Below, one piece after another: positions 16,739-26,031 of a DNA stretch of 64,000 nt. This stretch comes from Streptosporangiaceae bacterium NEAU-GS5 (GTDB taxonomy: Bacteria; Actinomycetota; Actinomycetes; Streptosporangiales; Streptosporangiaceae), in the NCBI GenBank assembly GCA_017592665.1, contig JAGFNW010000011.1, positions 1-64,000 of the forward strand, read 5' to 3'. The notes under the pieces were generated by a model, which saw only the letters and a program-made list of their open reading frames with translations, searched no databases and had not been told where the DNA came from. The stretch's first letter is position 1; each line of letters opens with the position of its first letter. The position numbers were made by a program, and so were the translations under genes.

Positions 16739-19700
16739 ATGAACATCACGCTCGCCGACCTGCAGGCCCGCCTTCCCGATCTCATGCTGCGCGATCAGCG
16801 CAGGCTGCGCCGACGCCTCGAAGGGGTCCGCAAGATCCGCGCGGAGAAGGCGCGCGCCGCCGTGCTCGGCGAGATCGCGGCCGAAGTGGACGCCGGTGAG
16901 CTGCGCGTGGCCGCCCGCCGCGAGGCCGTCCCCGCCCTGAAATATCCCGAGCAGCTGCCGGTCAGCCAGCGCAAGGACGACATCCTCGAGGCCGTGCGCG
17001 ACCACCAGGTCGTGATCGTCGCGGGGGAGACCGGGTCGGGCAAGACCACCCAGCTGCCGAAGATCTGCCTGGAGCTGGGCCGCGGCGTGCACGGTGTGAT
17101 CGGCCACACCCAGCCCCGCCGGATCGCGGCGCGCACGGTCGCCGAGCGGATCGCCGAGGAGCTCGACGTCGAGCTCGGCCAGGCGATCGGATACAAGGTC
17201 AGGTTCACCGATCATTCGAGCGACGAGACGCTGGTCAAGCTCATGACCGACGGCATCCTGCTGGCCGAGCTGCAGCAGGATCGGATGCTCTCCCGCTACG
17301 ACACGCTGATCATCGACGAGGCGCACGAGCGCAGCCTCAACATCGACTTCATCCTCGGCTACCTCAAGCAGCTGCTGCCGAGGCGGCCCGACCTGAAGGT
17401 CATCATCACGTCGGCGACCATCGATCCCGAGCGGTTCTCCCGGCATTTCAGCGACGCGCCGATCGTCGAGGTCAGCGGCCGGACATATCCGGTCGAAGTC
17501 AGATATCGCCCGATAGAAGAGGACGACGACCAGACGCAGGCCATCATCGACGCGGTCGACGAGCTGGTCTCCGAAGGGCCGGGCGACATCCTTGTCTTCC
17601 TCAGCGGCGAGCGCGAGATCCGCGACACGGCCGACGCGCTCAAGGGGCGCACGGAGGGATCGCGTGCGGGTCCCGGGGGCGCGATCGAGGTGCTTCCGCT
17701 CTACGCGCGCCTGGCGTCACACGAGCAGCACCGCGTCTTCCAATCCCACCGGGGCCGCCGGATCGTGCTGGCCACCAACGTCGCGGAGACGTCGCTGACG
17801 GTCCCCGGCATCCGCTACGTCATCGACCCCGGCTTCGCCCGGATCTCCCGCTACAGCCACCGGCTCAAGGTCCAGCGGCTGCCGATCGAGGCGATCTCCC
17901 AGGCCAGCGCCAACCAGCGCAAGGGCCGTTGTGGCCGTACGGCCGACGGCATCTGCATCCGCCTCTACGCCGAAGAGGATTTCGAGGGCCGCCCCGAGTT
18001 CACCGACCCCGAGATCCTGCGCACCAACCTGGCCAGCGTCATCCTGCAGATGACCTCGCTGGGGCTGGGGGACATCTCAGCGTTCCCGTTCGTCGAGCCG
18101 CCGGACAACCGGCAGGTGAAGGACGGCGTCAATCTCCTGCACGAGCTCGGCGCGCTCGACGACAAGGGCCTGACCGGACTCGGGCGCAAGCTCGCCCAGC
18201 TGCCGGTCGACCCGCGGCTGGCCCGGATGGTCCTCGAGGCCGACAAGAACGGCTGCGTGCGCGAGGTCATGGTGATCGCGGCCGCGCTGTCCATCCAGGA
18301 TCCGCGCGAGCGGCCGTCCGACCGGCAGCAGGTGGCCGACGAGAAGCACCGCAGGTTCGCCGACGCCGAGTCCGACTTCGTCAGCTACCTCAACCTGTGG
18401 AACCACCTCCGCGAGCGGCAGCGCGAGCTGTCGGGCAGCGCGTTCCGCCGCGAGTGCAAGGCCGACTTCCTCAACTATCTGCGCGTGCGCGAGTGGCAGG
18501 ACATCGACTCCCAGCTCCGCCAGGTCGCCAAGAACCTCGGCGTCACGCTCAACAGCACCGACCCCACCCCGCAGCAGATCCACGTGTCGCTGCTGGCCGG
18601 CCTGCTGTCGCACATCGGCGTGAAGGACGTGCTCAAGAAGGAGCAACAGGGCGCGCGCCGCCCCATGACCGAATACATCGGGGCCAGGAACGCACGCTTC
18701 GCGATCTTCCCGGGGTCGGCGCTGGCGCGCAAACAGCCGCAGTGGGTCATGTCGGCCGAGCTGGTCGAGACCTCGCGGCTGTGGGCCAGGGTCAACGCCA
18801 AGATCGAGCCCGAGTGGGTCGAGCCGCTGGCGCAGCACCTGGTCAAACGCACCTACAGCGAGCCCCACTGGGAGAAGGATCAGGCCGCGGTCGTCGCGTA
18901 CGAGAAGGTCACCCTCTACGGCGTGCCGATCGTCACCGAGCGGAAGGTCAACTACGGCCGGATCGACCCCGAGCTGTCCCGCGAGCTGTTCATCCGGCAC
19001 GCCCTGGTCGAAGGCGACTGGCGGACCCACCACAAGTTCTTCCACGACAACCGGAAGCTGCTCGACGAGGTCGGCGAGCTGGAGGAGAAGGCGCGCCGCC
19101 GCGACATCGTCGTCGACGACGAGGCCCTGTTCGACTTCTACGACGACCGCGTGCCGGCCGAGGTGGTCTCGGGCCGCCACTTCGACGCCTGGTGGAAGCG
19201 CCAACCCGACAAGACCATGCTGACGTTCACCCCCGAGATGCTGGTCAACGAGGGTTCCGAGGTCAGTGAGGGCGACTACCCCGACGCGGTGCGGCAGGGC
19301 GGCCAGCGGATGCGGCTCACCTACCAGTTCGACCCGGGCACCGAGGCCGACGGCGTCACCCTGCACATCCCGCTGTCCGTGCTCAACCAGGTCACCGACG
19401 CCGGGTTCGAGTGGCAGGTGCCGGGTCTTCGGGAGGAGCTGGTCACCGAGCTGATCCGGTCGCTGCCGAAGCATCTGCGCCGCAACTTCGTCCCGGCCCC
19501 CAACTACGCCAAGGCCGTCCTCGAGCGCGTACGGCCCGGCGGCGAGCCGCTGCTCGACGCGCTGGAGCGCGAGCTGCTCCGGCTGACCGGCGTCGCCGTG
19601 CCACGCGAGGCCTGGCACCCCGAGCAGATCCCCGACCATCTGCGGATCACCTACCGGGTGGTCGACGACCGCAAGCGGACCGTCGGCGAGGACAAGGACC

Positions 19701-20593
19701 TCGACCAGCTCAAACGCACGCTGGCGCCCAAGCTCCGCGAGACCCTGTCGAAGGCCGCCGACGACCTCGAGCGGAGCGGGCTGACCACGTGGAGCATCGG
19801 CGTGCTGCCCAAGGTGTTCGAGCAGGGCCGGATGAAGGCTTATCCGGCGCTGGTCGACGAGGGCACGAGCGTCGCGGTCCGCATGTTCGAGACCCAGCCC
19901 GAGCAGGAGCGGGCCATGTGGGCCGGCACCCGGCGGCTCGTCCTGCTCGGCGTCACCGATCCGGCCAAGTCGATCCTGCGCGGCCTCGGCACGGCCGAGA
20001 AGCTGGTGCTCAGCCACAGCCCGCACGCGGGCGCGCAGGCGCTGTTCGACGACTGCGCCCGCTGCGCCGCCGACAGCCTGATCGCCGAGGCCGGCGGCCC
20101 CGCCTGGAATCCCGAGGACTTCCGCCGCCTCCACGACCACGTCCGCGCCTCCCTGTACGCCGTCACCCACGACGTGGTGATCCGCACGGCCGGGCTGCTG
20201 CGCACCTGGCAGGAGGTGCGGGGCGAGCTCAAGGGCCCGGAGGACGTGGTCGCCGACATCACGACCCAGCTCGATCACCTGGTCTATCCCGGGTTCGTCA
20301 CCGACACGGGCCTCAAACGCCTGCCCGACCTCGGACGCTACTTGAAGGCCATCCGGCGGCGGCTGGAGAAGTTCCCCGACGATCCGCGCCGCGACCGCGA
20401 GCGCATGCACACGATCCAGGATCTCGAGGACGACTACCAGGATCTGCTCGCCAAGTTGAAGCCGGCCGAGCGGGAGTCGGTCCGCGAGGTCAGGTGGATG
20501 CTCGAGGAGTTGCGGGTGAGCTTCTTCGCCCAGCAGCTCGGCACGCCCTACCCCGTTTCCGAGAAGCGAGTGCGAAAGGCCATGGAGCTGTGA
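16739..20593 (+). CDS. hrpA: ATP-dependent RNA helicase HrpA (DEAH box)
   Basis: A 1284-residue helicase, the normal HrpA length. Walker A GETGSGKT at 96-103, DEAH at 193-196, SATID at about 232-236, and helicase C-terminal motifs (ATNVAETSLTVPGIRYVIDPG; QRKGRCGR) are intact, followed by HA2, OB-fold and the long HrpA-specific C-terminal domain. It acts on RNA in the cytoplasm, in mRNA processing and ribosome rescue in other bacteria. The only upstream Shine-Dalgarno-like GAGG is almost adjacent to the ATG, so initiation may be leaderless. Its GTGA overlap couples it to the HAD hydrolase. Confidence 0.95.
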   Translation: MNITLADLQARLPDLMLRDQRRLRRRLEGVRKIRAEKARAAVLGEIAAEVDAGELRVAARREAVPALKYPEQLPVSQRKDDILEAVRDHQVVIVAGETGSGKTTQLPKICLELGRGVHGVIGHTQPRRIAARTVAERIAEELDVELGQAIGYKVRFTDHSSDETLVKLMTDGILLAELQQDRMLSRYDTLIIDEAHERSLNIDFILGYLKQLLPRRPDLKVIITSATIDPERFSRHFSDAPIVEVSGRTYPVEVRYRPIEEDDDQTQAIIDAVDELVSEGPGDILVFLSGEREIRDTADALKGRTEGSRAGPGGAIEVLPLYARLASHEQHRVFQSHRGRRIVLATNVAETSLTVPGIRYVIDPGFARISRYSHRLKVQRLPIEAISQASANQRKGRCGRTADGICIRLYAEEDFEGRPEFTDPEILRTNLASVILQMTSLGLGDISAFPFVEPPDNRQVKDGVNLLHELGALDDKGLTGLGRKLAQLPVDPRLARMVLEADKNGCVREVMVIAAALSIQDPRERPSDRQQVADEKHRRFADAESDFVSYLNLWNHLRERQRELSGSAFRRECKADFLNYLRVREWQDIDSQLRQVAKNLGVTLNSTDPTPQQIHVSLLAGLLSHIGVKDVLKKEQQGARRPMTEYIGARNARFAIFPGSALARKQPQWVMSAELVETSRLWARVNAKIEPEWVEPLAQHLVKRTYSEPHWEKDQAAVVAYEKVTLYGVPIVTERKVNYGRIDPELSRELFIRHALVEGDWRTHHKFFHDNRKLLDEVGELEEKARRRDIVVDDEALFDFYDDRVPAEVVSGRHFDAWWKRQPDKTMLTFTPEMLVNEGSEVSEGDYPDAVRQGGQRMRLTYQFDPGTEADGVTLHIPLSVLNQVTDAGFEWQVPGLREELVTELIRSLPKHLRRNFVPAPNYAKAVLERVRPGGEPLLDALERELLRLTGVAVPREAWHPEQIPDHLRITYRVVDDRKRTVGEDKDLDQLKRTLAPKLRETLSKAADDLERSGLTTWSIGVLPKVFEQGRMKAYPALVDEGTSVAVRMFETQPEQERAMWAGTRRLVLLGVTDPAKSILRGLGTAEKLVLSHSPHAGAQALFDDCARCAADSLIAEAGGPAWNPEDFRRLHDHVRASLYAVTHDVVIRTAGLLRTWQEVRGELKGPEDVVADITTQLDHLVYPGFVTDTGLKRLPDLGRYLKAIRRRLEKFPDDPRRDRERMHTIQDLEDDYQDLLAKLKPAERESVREVRWMLEELRVSFFAQQLGTPYPVSEKRVRKAMEL

Positions 20594-21225
20594 TCCGGGC
20601 TGTGGTGTTCGACGTCGGCGAGACGCTCATCGACGAGACGCGGATCTGGTCGCGCTGGGCCGACCGGCTGGGCGTGCCCCGGCTGACGCTGCTCGGCGTG
20701 ATCGGCGGCATGGCCGCGCTCGACCGGCCGCATCGCGAGGCGTTCGAGCTGCTGCGGCCGGGCTTCGACTTCGCCGCCGAGCTCGCCGCCTGGCGCCGCG
20801 ACGACCCGGCCGGCCTGCGCGAGAACTTCAATGCCGACGATCTTTATCCCGATGTGCGGCCCGGCCTCGAACGGTTGCGCCAGGCCGGATATCAGCTGAT
20901 CGTCGCCGGCAATCAGCCGCCCCAGGCCTATGACGCGCTGACGGCGATGGATCTGCCGGTCGACTCGATCCACACCTCGGACGGCTGGGGCGTGTCCAAG
21001 CCCGACCTGGCGTTCTTCGACAAGGTGGCGGCCGTCGCCGGGGTCGCGCCCGCGGAGATCCTCTACGTGGGCGACCGGCTCGACAACGACGTGCTGCCCG
21101 CCAGGGCGGCCGCGATGCGAACCGCGCTGATCCGCCGCGGCCCCTGGGGCTACCTGCACTCGCTGCGGCCCGAGGCGGCCCACGCCGACCTGGTCGTCGA
21201 CTCGATCCTCGACCTGCCTGTCTAA
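20590..21225 (+). CDS. HAD superfamily hydrolase
   Basis: A 211-residue HAD phosphatase-like protein. Motif I is VVFDVGETL (nucleophile Asp; the usual second Asp of DxDxT is Gly, as in several HAD subgroups), motif III Lys in VSKPDLAFF, and motif IV YVGDRLDNDVLPA. The cap is small and helical, between about residues 20 and 85. Start GTG at 20590 overlaps the hrpA stop by 4 bp. Substrate unknown. Confidence 0.85.
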   Translation: MIRAVVFDVGETLIDETRIWSRWADRLGVPRLTLLGVIGGMAALDRPHREAFELLRPGFDFAAELAAWRRDDPAGLRENFNADDLYPDVRPGLERLRQAGYQLIVAGNQPPQAYDALTAMDLPVDSIHTSDGWGVSKPDLAFFDKVAAVAGVAPAEILYVGDRLDNDVLPARAAAMRTALIRRGPWGYLHSLRPEAAHADLVVDSILDLPV

Positions 21226-21270
21226 GCCTGTCCAAGCCGGTAAAGCCTGTCTGAGCTCGTTGACGCCGCT

Positions 21271-22704
21271 CTATGCCCGGCGCAGGGTGCCGTCGTAGCG
21301 CAGCAGCGGGGCCTCCCACTTGTAGATCAGGGTGCTGCCCTTCCGGGTGAGCGTGACCACCCCCGGCACGCATTCGCCGGCGTCGACCAGGTCGAGGGTC
21401 AGCGCGTCGGCGGTGGCGGCCGTCAGATTGAGCGTGCCTTCGCAGGCGTTGGCCGGCTCGAACCACTTTCCGGTCGTCTTGCCCGCGGCGAGCTCGACCC
21501 GTACGTCGTATTCGTTGGTGAGGGCCGGATCGGGGACGATGTGCCCCGACCAGGTGCCGGCGAACGCCCTCGGAATGACCGTGCTTCCCGCCGCCGCGGT
21601 CGTCGTCACCGGCTCGGAGGTCTTCACCGTCGCGGTCGCGGATGACGGCGCGGGTGTCGACGATGTCGCCGCGGTCGAAGCGGTCGATGCGGTCGAAGCG
21701 GTCGAAGCGGTCGAGGACGTCGACGCGGTCGTGGTGGCCGAGGAGTCGAGCACGCGCGGGATCACGATCGCGCCGGCCACGCCCAGCGCCAGCGCCGCCA
21801 CGGCGACGCCCACGAGCACCCCGGCCCGGCGGCCGCGCCCGTGGCCCGACGGCTGCGTCTCCGTGCTGCTGCCTGGGCGGGCCGCGTTCACGCCGGCGTT
21901 CAATGGATCAGGCGTCGAGCCGACGAGCGTGAGCAGCAGGTCGCGGGAGTTCGGCCGGCGGGCGGGATCCTTGTCGAGCGCCCGGCTCACGGCCTCACGT
22001 AGCGGCGACGGTACGGCCGACACGTCCGGCGCGGCCGTCAGGATGCGGTGCATGACCGACGGGATGCTGTCGGATCCGAACGCGGCCCTGCCGTTCGCGG
22101 CGTAGACGATGGTCGCGCCCCAGGCGAAGACGTCGGAGGCGGGGCTGGCGGGGTGCCCGGAGATCTGCTCGGGCGCGAGATAGGCCGGCGTGCCGATCGG
22201 CCCGGCCGTGATCGTGTCGGTCTCGCCCTGCCGGGCGATGCCGAAGTCGACGACGCGCGGCCCGTCGGGGCCGAGCAGCACGTTGGCCGGCTTGAAGTCG
22301 CGGTGCACGATCCCGGCCCCGTGGATGGCCGCGAGGGCGGTGGCCGTGCCGACCGCGAGCCGCTCGAGCTCGCCGCCGCGCAGCGGCCCGGACGCGGCGA
22401 CCCGCTGCTGCAGCGACGGCCCGTCGATGAACTCGCTCACCACCCATGGCGCCGGCCCCTCTGGCATGGCGTCGAGCACGCGTGCCGTACAGAACGAGGC
22501 GACGCTCCGGATCGCGGCCAGCTCACGGCCGAGCCGGGCGCGCACGGTCGGATCGAGCCCCGTCTTCAGCACCTTGACCGCGGCCGGCTCACCGGCCGGG
22601 GAATAGCCCAGATAGACCACGCCTTGACCGCCCTCGCCGAGCCGGCCGGTGATCTGATAGTCGCCGATCCGCCGCGGGTCGTCCGGGGTCAAGGGGGTCA
22701 CCAT
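21271..22704 (-). CDS. Membrane Ser/Thr protein kinase (PknB-like)
   Basis: A 477-residue kinase. Catalytic domain about 10-265: glycine loop GRLGEGGQGVVYLG, Lys in AAVKVLK, catalytic loop IVHRDFKPANVLL, VVDFGIA (DFG), GTPAYLAPEQ. After a Pro/Arg-rich juxtamembrane part, one helix (GVLVGVAVAALALGVAGAIVI) leads to a Ser/Thr/Ala repeat stalk and an extracytoplasmic domain of about 110 residues with two cysteines, unlike PASTA repeats, so the signal is probably not muropeptide through PASTA. The start is uncertain among GTG 22713, ATG 22704 and GTG 22701; none has a clear ribosome site. The histidine kinase gene lies upstream on the same strand, 34 bp away. Confidence 0.9.
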   Translation of the reverse strand: MVTPLTPDDPRRIGDYQITGRLGEGGQGVVYLGYSPAGEPAAVKVLKTGLDPTVRARLGRELAAIRSVASFCTARVLDAMPEGPAPWVVSEFIDGPSLQQRVAASGPLRGGELERLAVGTATALAAIHGAGIVHRDFKPANVLLGPDGPRVVDFGIARQGETDTITAGPIGTPAYLAPEQISGHPASPASDVFAWGATIVYAANGRAAFGSDSIPSVMHRILTAAPDVSAVPSPLREAVSRALDKDPARRPNSRDLLLTLVGSTPDPLNAGVNAARPGSSTETQPSGHGRGRRAGVLVGVAVAALALGVAGAIVIPRVLDSSATTTASTSSTASTASTASTASTAATSSTPAPSSATATVKTSEPVTTTAAAGSTVIPRAFAGTWSGHIVPDPALTNEYDVRVELAAGKTTGKWFEPANACEGTLNLTAATADALTLDLVDAGECVPGVVTLTRKGSTLIYKWEAPLLRYDGTLRRA

Positions 22705-22737
22705 GGGGTACACCGTAGTCCCGCGACCGGCGTCGGA

Positions 22738-24660
22738 TCACTCCGTGACTTCGGCCGTGAGCTCGGCCAGCGGCTCCCACGCGGAGATGACCGTGTCGGG
22801 GATGAGCACCACGGCCGTCGTCCCCCCATAAGGCGAGCGCTGCAGCGACACCTTGACGTCGTGGCGGGCGGCCAGCTGCCCCACCACGAACAGGCCGAGC
22901 CGATCGCTGACGGCGAGGTCGAACTCGGGCGGCAGGCTGAGCCGCCGGTTGACGTCGTCGCGCTCCTCGGTCGTGAGGCCGAGCCCGCGATCCTCGATCT
23001 CGATGGCGAAGCCGCGTCCGACCAGCTCGCCGCGGATGGTCACCTTGGTGTTGGGCGGCGAGAAGATCGTCGCGTTCTCGACCAGCTCGGCCAGCAGGTG
23101 GATCACGTCGGCGACGGTCGCGCCGAGCAGGGCCGCGTCGGGCATGGGCAGCACGGTGACGCGGGTGTAGTCCTCCACCTCGGCGACCGCGCCGCGGATC
23201 ACGTCCATGAACGGCACCGGCCGCCGCCACGACCGGCCGGCGTTCGCGCCGGACAGGATGATGAGGCCTTCCGCCTGGCGGCGCATGCGCGTGGTCAGGT
23301 GGTCGAGCCGGAACAGATCCTCAAGCGCGTCCGGCACCGTGGTCTTGCGCTGCATCTGGTCGAGCTGGGTGAGCTGGCGGTGCAGCAGCGACTGGTTGCG
23401 CCTGGCGAGGTTGCGGAACACGTGGCTGATGCCGCGGCGCAGCTCGGCCTGGCCGACCGCGGCCTCGACCGCGGTGCGCTGCACCGTGGAGAACGCGTCG
23501 CCGACGTCCTGGATCTCCTGCGTGTTGCCGCTGACGGTCAGCGGCGGCGCCTCGGTGTCGACGTCGACCATGTCGCCCTCTTTCAGCTTGCCCACCAGAC
23601 GCGGGAGCCGTCCGTTGGCCAGCTCGAGCGCGGCGCTGCGCAGCAGGGCCAGCTCGGTGGCGAGGCCGCGGCCGAGGCGCGCCGACAGGGCCACGGCGAG
23701 CAGGATGGCCAGCAGGCCCACCCCGCCGGTGACCACGATCTGGGTGACCACGCTGGTGCCCGCGGAGTCGGTGCGCGTGTTCAGCAGGCGGGTGCGGTCG
23801 GCGACCAGCCGGTCGAAGGTGGCGCCCAGCGAGTCGGCCAGCGCGCGCCACGCGAAGGTGTCGTTGTCCGGCAGGGCCGCCTTGTCGGTGACGTACGCCT
23901 CCGCGTCGGTCAGCCGCCGGTAGTCGTCGGAGGAGAGCAGGGTGTCGAAGGGGGCGCGCAGCTCCCGGTCGAGGACGCTGAGGCCCTGGTCGAGCAGGAG
24001 CCGCCGGTTGGGGATCAGATCCTCCAGCGCCTCGTGGTCCTCCGCGGGCAGCGTCTCCTTCAGCGCGGCGCCGGAGATCAGGGCGTCCTCGCGGGACAGC
24101 ACGTCACGGGCCTGCGCGATCCGCTGCAGGCCGCCGGCCTGCTGGTAGAGCCGGATCTCCGGCACCGTGACGAGCACGTCGGAGAGCCGGAACAGGCTGT
24201 CGACGACGGTGTTGTAGGCGGCGACCGCCTCCACCCTGCTGACGGCCCGCGCGGTGACGGCCCGCCGCACCTCGCCGAGCTTCGAGGTCTGCGTCAGCAC
24301 GACGGCGGCGGCCGCGCTCACCTCGGGCGTCTCGGCCGACTGGCCTTCCATGGAGCCGGTGCGCTGCCGGAACAGCTTGATGGCGTCGTCGGTGCGGACG
24401 CGCGCGTCGGCCAGCTTGCCGGCGTCCGGCGCGTCGCTGCTGACGAACACGGCCGACAGCTGCCGCTCGATCTGGATCTGGGTGGCCAGATTCGTGGCCG
24501 GGGTCGAGACCTGCTCGATGAGTGTGTGCGACCTCATCAGCTCGAACGCGTCGCCGACGGTGTGGCCTGTGGCCAAGGTCCACAGCGCTATCAGCGTCAC
24601 GATGGGCAGGCTGAGCAGCGAGTAGAGCTTGAAGCGGATTGAACGGTTCTGGTGTGCCAT
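22738..24660 (-). CDS. Sensor histidine kinase with nitrate/nitrite-sensing (NIT-type) domain
   Basis: A 640-residue membrane kinase. Helix 1 at about 10-30; a helical extracytoplasmic NIT-like domain at about 35-305; helix 2 at about 310-335; a HAMP-like linker; then the block RRGISHVFRNLARRNQSLLHRQL and the ATPase domain with N-box ELVENATIFS and EDRGLGLT. The NRSIRFKL start and NLARRNQSLLHRQL signature match the kinases that head actinomycete conservons (CvnA type). Here the usual partners, a roadblock/LC7 protein, a DUF742 protein and a small GTPase, are absent; a Ser/Thr kinase gene follows instead. ATG at 24660 is preferred over an upstream TTG. Confidence 0.88.
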   Translation of the reverse strand: MAHQNRSIRFKLYSLLSLPIVTLIALWTLATGHTVGDAFELMRSHTLIEQVSTPATNLATQIQIERQLSAVFVSSDAPDAGKLADARVRTDDAIKLFRQRTGSMEGQSAETPEVSAAAAVVLTQTSKLGEVRRAVTARAVSRVEAVAAYNTVVDSLFRLSDVLVTVPEIRLYQQAGGLQRIAQARDVLSREDALISGAALKETLPAEDHEALEDLIPNRRLLLDQGLSVLDRELRAPFDTLLSSDDYRRLTDAEAYVTDKAALPDNDTFAWRALADSLGATFDRLVADRTRLLNTRTDSAGTSVVTQIVVTGGVGLLAILLAVALSARLGRGLATELALLRSAALELANGRLPRLVGKLKEGDMVDVDTEAPPLTVSGNTQEIQDVGDAFSTVQRTAVEAAVGQAELRRGISHVFRNLARRNQSLLHRQLTQLDQMQRKTTVPDALEDLFRLDHLTTRMRRQAEGLIILSGANAGRSWRRPVPFMDVIRGAVAEVEDYTRVTVLPMPDAALLGATVADVIHLLAELVENATIFSPPNTKVTIRGELVGRGFAIEIEDRGLGLTTEERDDVNRRLSLPPEFDLAVSDRLGLFVVGQLAARHDVKVSLQRSPYGGTTAVVLIPDTVISAWEPLAELTAEVTE

Positions 24661-24686
24661 CGTCACACGCCAATCCAACTGACTGA

Positions 24687-24704
24687 CGCCCGCCTACGCG
24701 GGCG
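24687..24704 (-). terminator. Hairpin after the ECF/amidohydrolase operon
   Basis: CGCCCGC (24687-24693) and GCGGGCG (24698-24704) pair around a 4-nt loop, 31 bp beyond the amidohydrolase stop and 26 bp before the histidine kinase start. No T-run follows, as is common in high-GC genomes. It may separate the two transcription units. Confidence 0.5.
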
Positions 24705-24735
24705 GAATCCGAATGAGGTTAGCATTTTGTGGCGG

Positions 24736-26031
24736 TCACCGCCGGGGGTTCGCCGACGTATCGGCGACGTGCAGGGTCCCGGCGAGCACGGTGGCCACGC
24801 ACCTGCCGGTCGCCACGAGATCGGCGAACGGGGCATCGGTTCCGTCGACGGCGAAGACCGCGAGATCGGCGCGGCCGCCCGGGCCGAGCGTCCCGATCCG
24901 CCCCGGCCCGCCGGCCATTCCCAGGGCCCTGGCGCCGCCGAGCGTGGCCGCCTGGACCAGCCGCGCGTCGAGGTCCGGCTCGCGGTAGCCCTGGCGGATC
25001 GCCAGGGCGCGCAGGGCGCGCACATCGTCGAGAGGGTTGAGCGACGGCGAGGAGGCGAGCGAGTCGGTGCCGACGCAGATCGGGTTCCGCTCGGCGAGCA
25101 GCGCCGCCACGTCCGGGCCCGCGAGGCCGACGGTCTGGTTGGAGCGCGGGCAGAGCGCGACGCTGGTGCCGCGGCGGCGCAGCAGCGCCCGGTCGTCGGC
25201 GTCGAGGAACGTGCCGTGCGCGAGGTGGCAGTGCGCGCCGAGCACGCCGAGGGCGTCGAGCAGGGCGATGGGCCCGAGCCCGGTGCCGCCCGCACGTAAG
25301 ATCGCGAAGTCGAAGCCGAGCTCGCGGACCATGCGCGCCAGCGGTCCCGTGCCCGAGGTGGTGTACTCCCGCTCGTGCGGCGACTCGGCCGCGTGGATGT
25401 GCTGGCGCAGGCCGAACGTCCGCGCCAGGATCGCCAGGTCCTCGAGGACGCCGGTGTCCAGCGTGTACGGCGCGTGCGGGGAGATCCCGATCGGCCCGCG
25501 CCGGTCGGCCTCGCGAATGGCGGTGATCAGCCGGTCGCGCCCGGTCGCCTCCCAGGTCTCGTCGGTGTCGCCGAGCACCTCCAGGTAGGCCACGCCGCCG
25601 AGGCCCGTCTCCGACATGATCGGCATGGCCTCGACGTCGGTGACCACGTCGGCGACCGAGGTCACGCCGTAGGCGATGCCGCGGCGCGCGCCCTCGCGTG
25701 CCGCCGCGGCCCAGTCGTGCGCGTCGCCGCCGTGGTAGACCTTGTCGAACGCGCCCGACCAGGCCTCGAACGACACGTGCGGGCTGCGCCCGACCTCGGC
25801 CATCTGCGTGTACTGCAGGTGGGTGTGCGCGTTGACCAGGCCCGGCGTGAGCACGCCCGGCCAGTGGAACTCCTCGGCCTCGGGGTAGGCGCGCCGCACG
25901 TCCCGCCGCGCCGCCGCCAGCAGCACCCGGTCTCGGCGTACGGCCACGGCCCCGTCCCTGATCGGCGACCCTGTCAGCGGTCCGGTCATGGGCAGCACGT
26001 ACGTGGCCGAGTAGACGGTCACGGGGTCCAT
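24736..26031 (-). CDS. Amidohydrolase/deaminase of the ATZ/TRZ-MqnX-like group
   Basis: A 431-residue metal-dependent hydrolase. Metal ligands: NAHTHLQYT (HxH) near residue 66, HIHAAESPHE (His plus catalytic Glu region), AHGTF (third His) and the Asp in GTDSLASSPSLNPLDD. This pattern with the SLNPLDD continuation fits aminohydrolases that deaminate adenosine-type compounds (SAH/MTA deaminase, aminofutalosine deaminase). It is the last gene of an operon with an ECF transporter and an SAH-hydrolase-like enzyme, overlapping the T-component gene by 13 bp, which favours a nucleoside substrate. The ATG at 26031 is taken because the region upstream belongs to the neighbour. Confidence 0.85.
   Translation of the reverse strand: MDPVTVYSATYVLPMTGPLTGSPIRDGAVAVRRDRVLLAAARRDVRRAYPEAEEFHWPGVLTPGLVNAHTHLQYTQMAEVGRSPHVSFEAWSGAFDKVYHGGDAHDWAAAAREGARRGIAYGVTSVADVVTDVEAMPIMSETGLGGVAYLEVLGDTDETWEATGRDRLITAIREADRRGPIGISPHAPYTLDTGVLEDLAILARTFGLRQHIHAAESPHEREYTTSGTGPLARMVRELGFDFAILRAGGTGLGPIALLDALGVLGAHCHLAHGTFLDADDRALLRRRGTSVALCPRSNQTVGLAGPDVAALLAERNPICVGTDSLASSPSLNPLDDVRALRALAIRQGYREPDLDARLVQAATLGGARALGMAGGPGRIGTLGPGGRADLAVFAVDGTDAPFADLVATGRCVATVLAGTLHVADTSANPRR

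Noticed and set aside
18077-20410. Very long minus-strand open frame inside hrpA
   Set aside because: Fully antisense to a clear HrpA helicase; composition is that of a high-GC shadow frame with no domain or ribosome site.
22048-24642. 864-codon plus-strand open frame
   Set aside because: Antisense to the Ser/Thr and histidine kinase genes, both with intact motifs; no recognisable domain.
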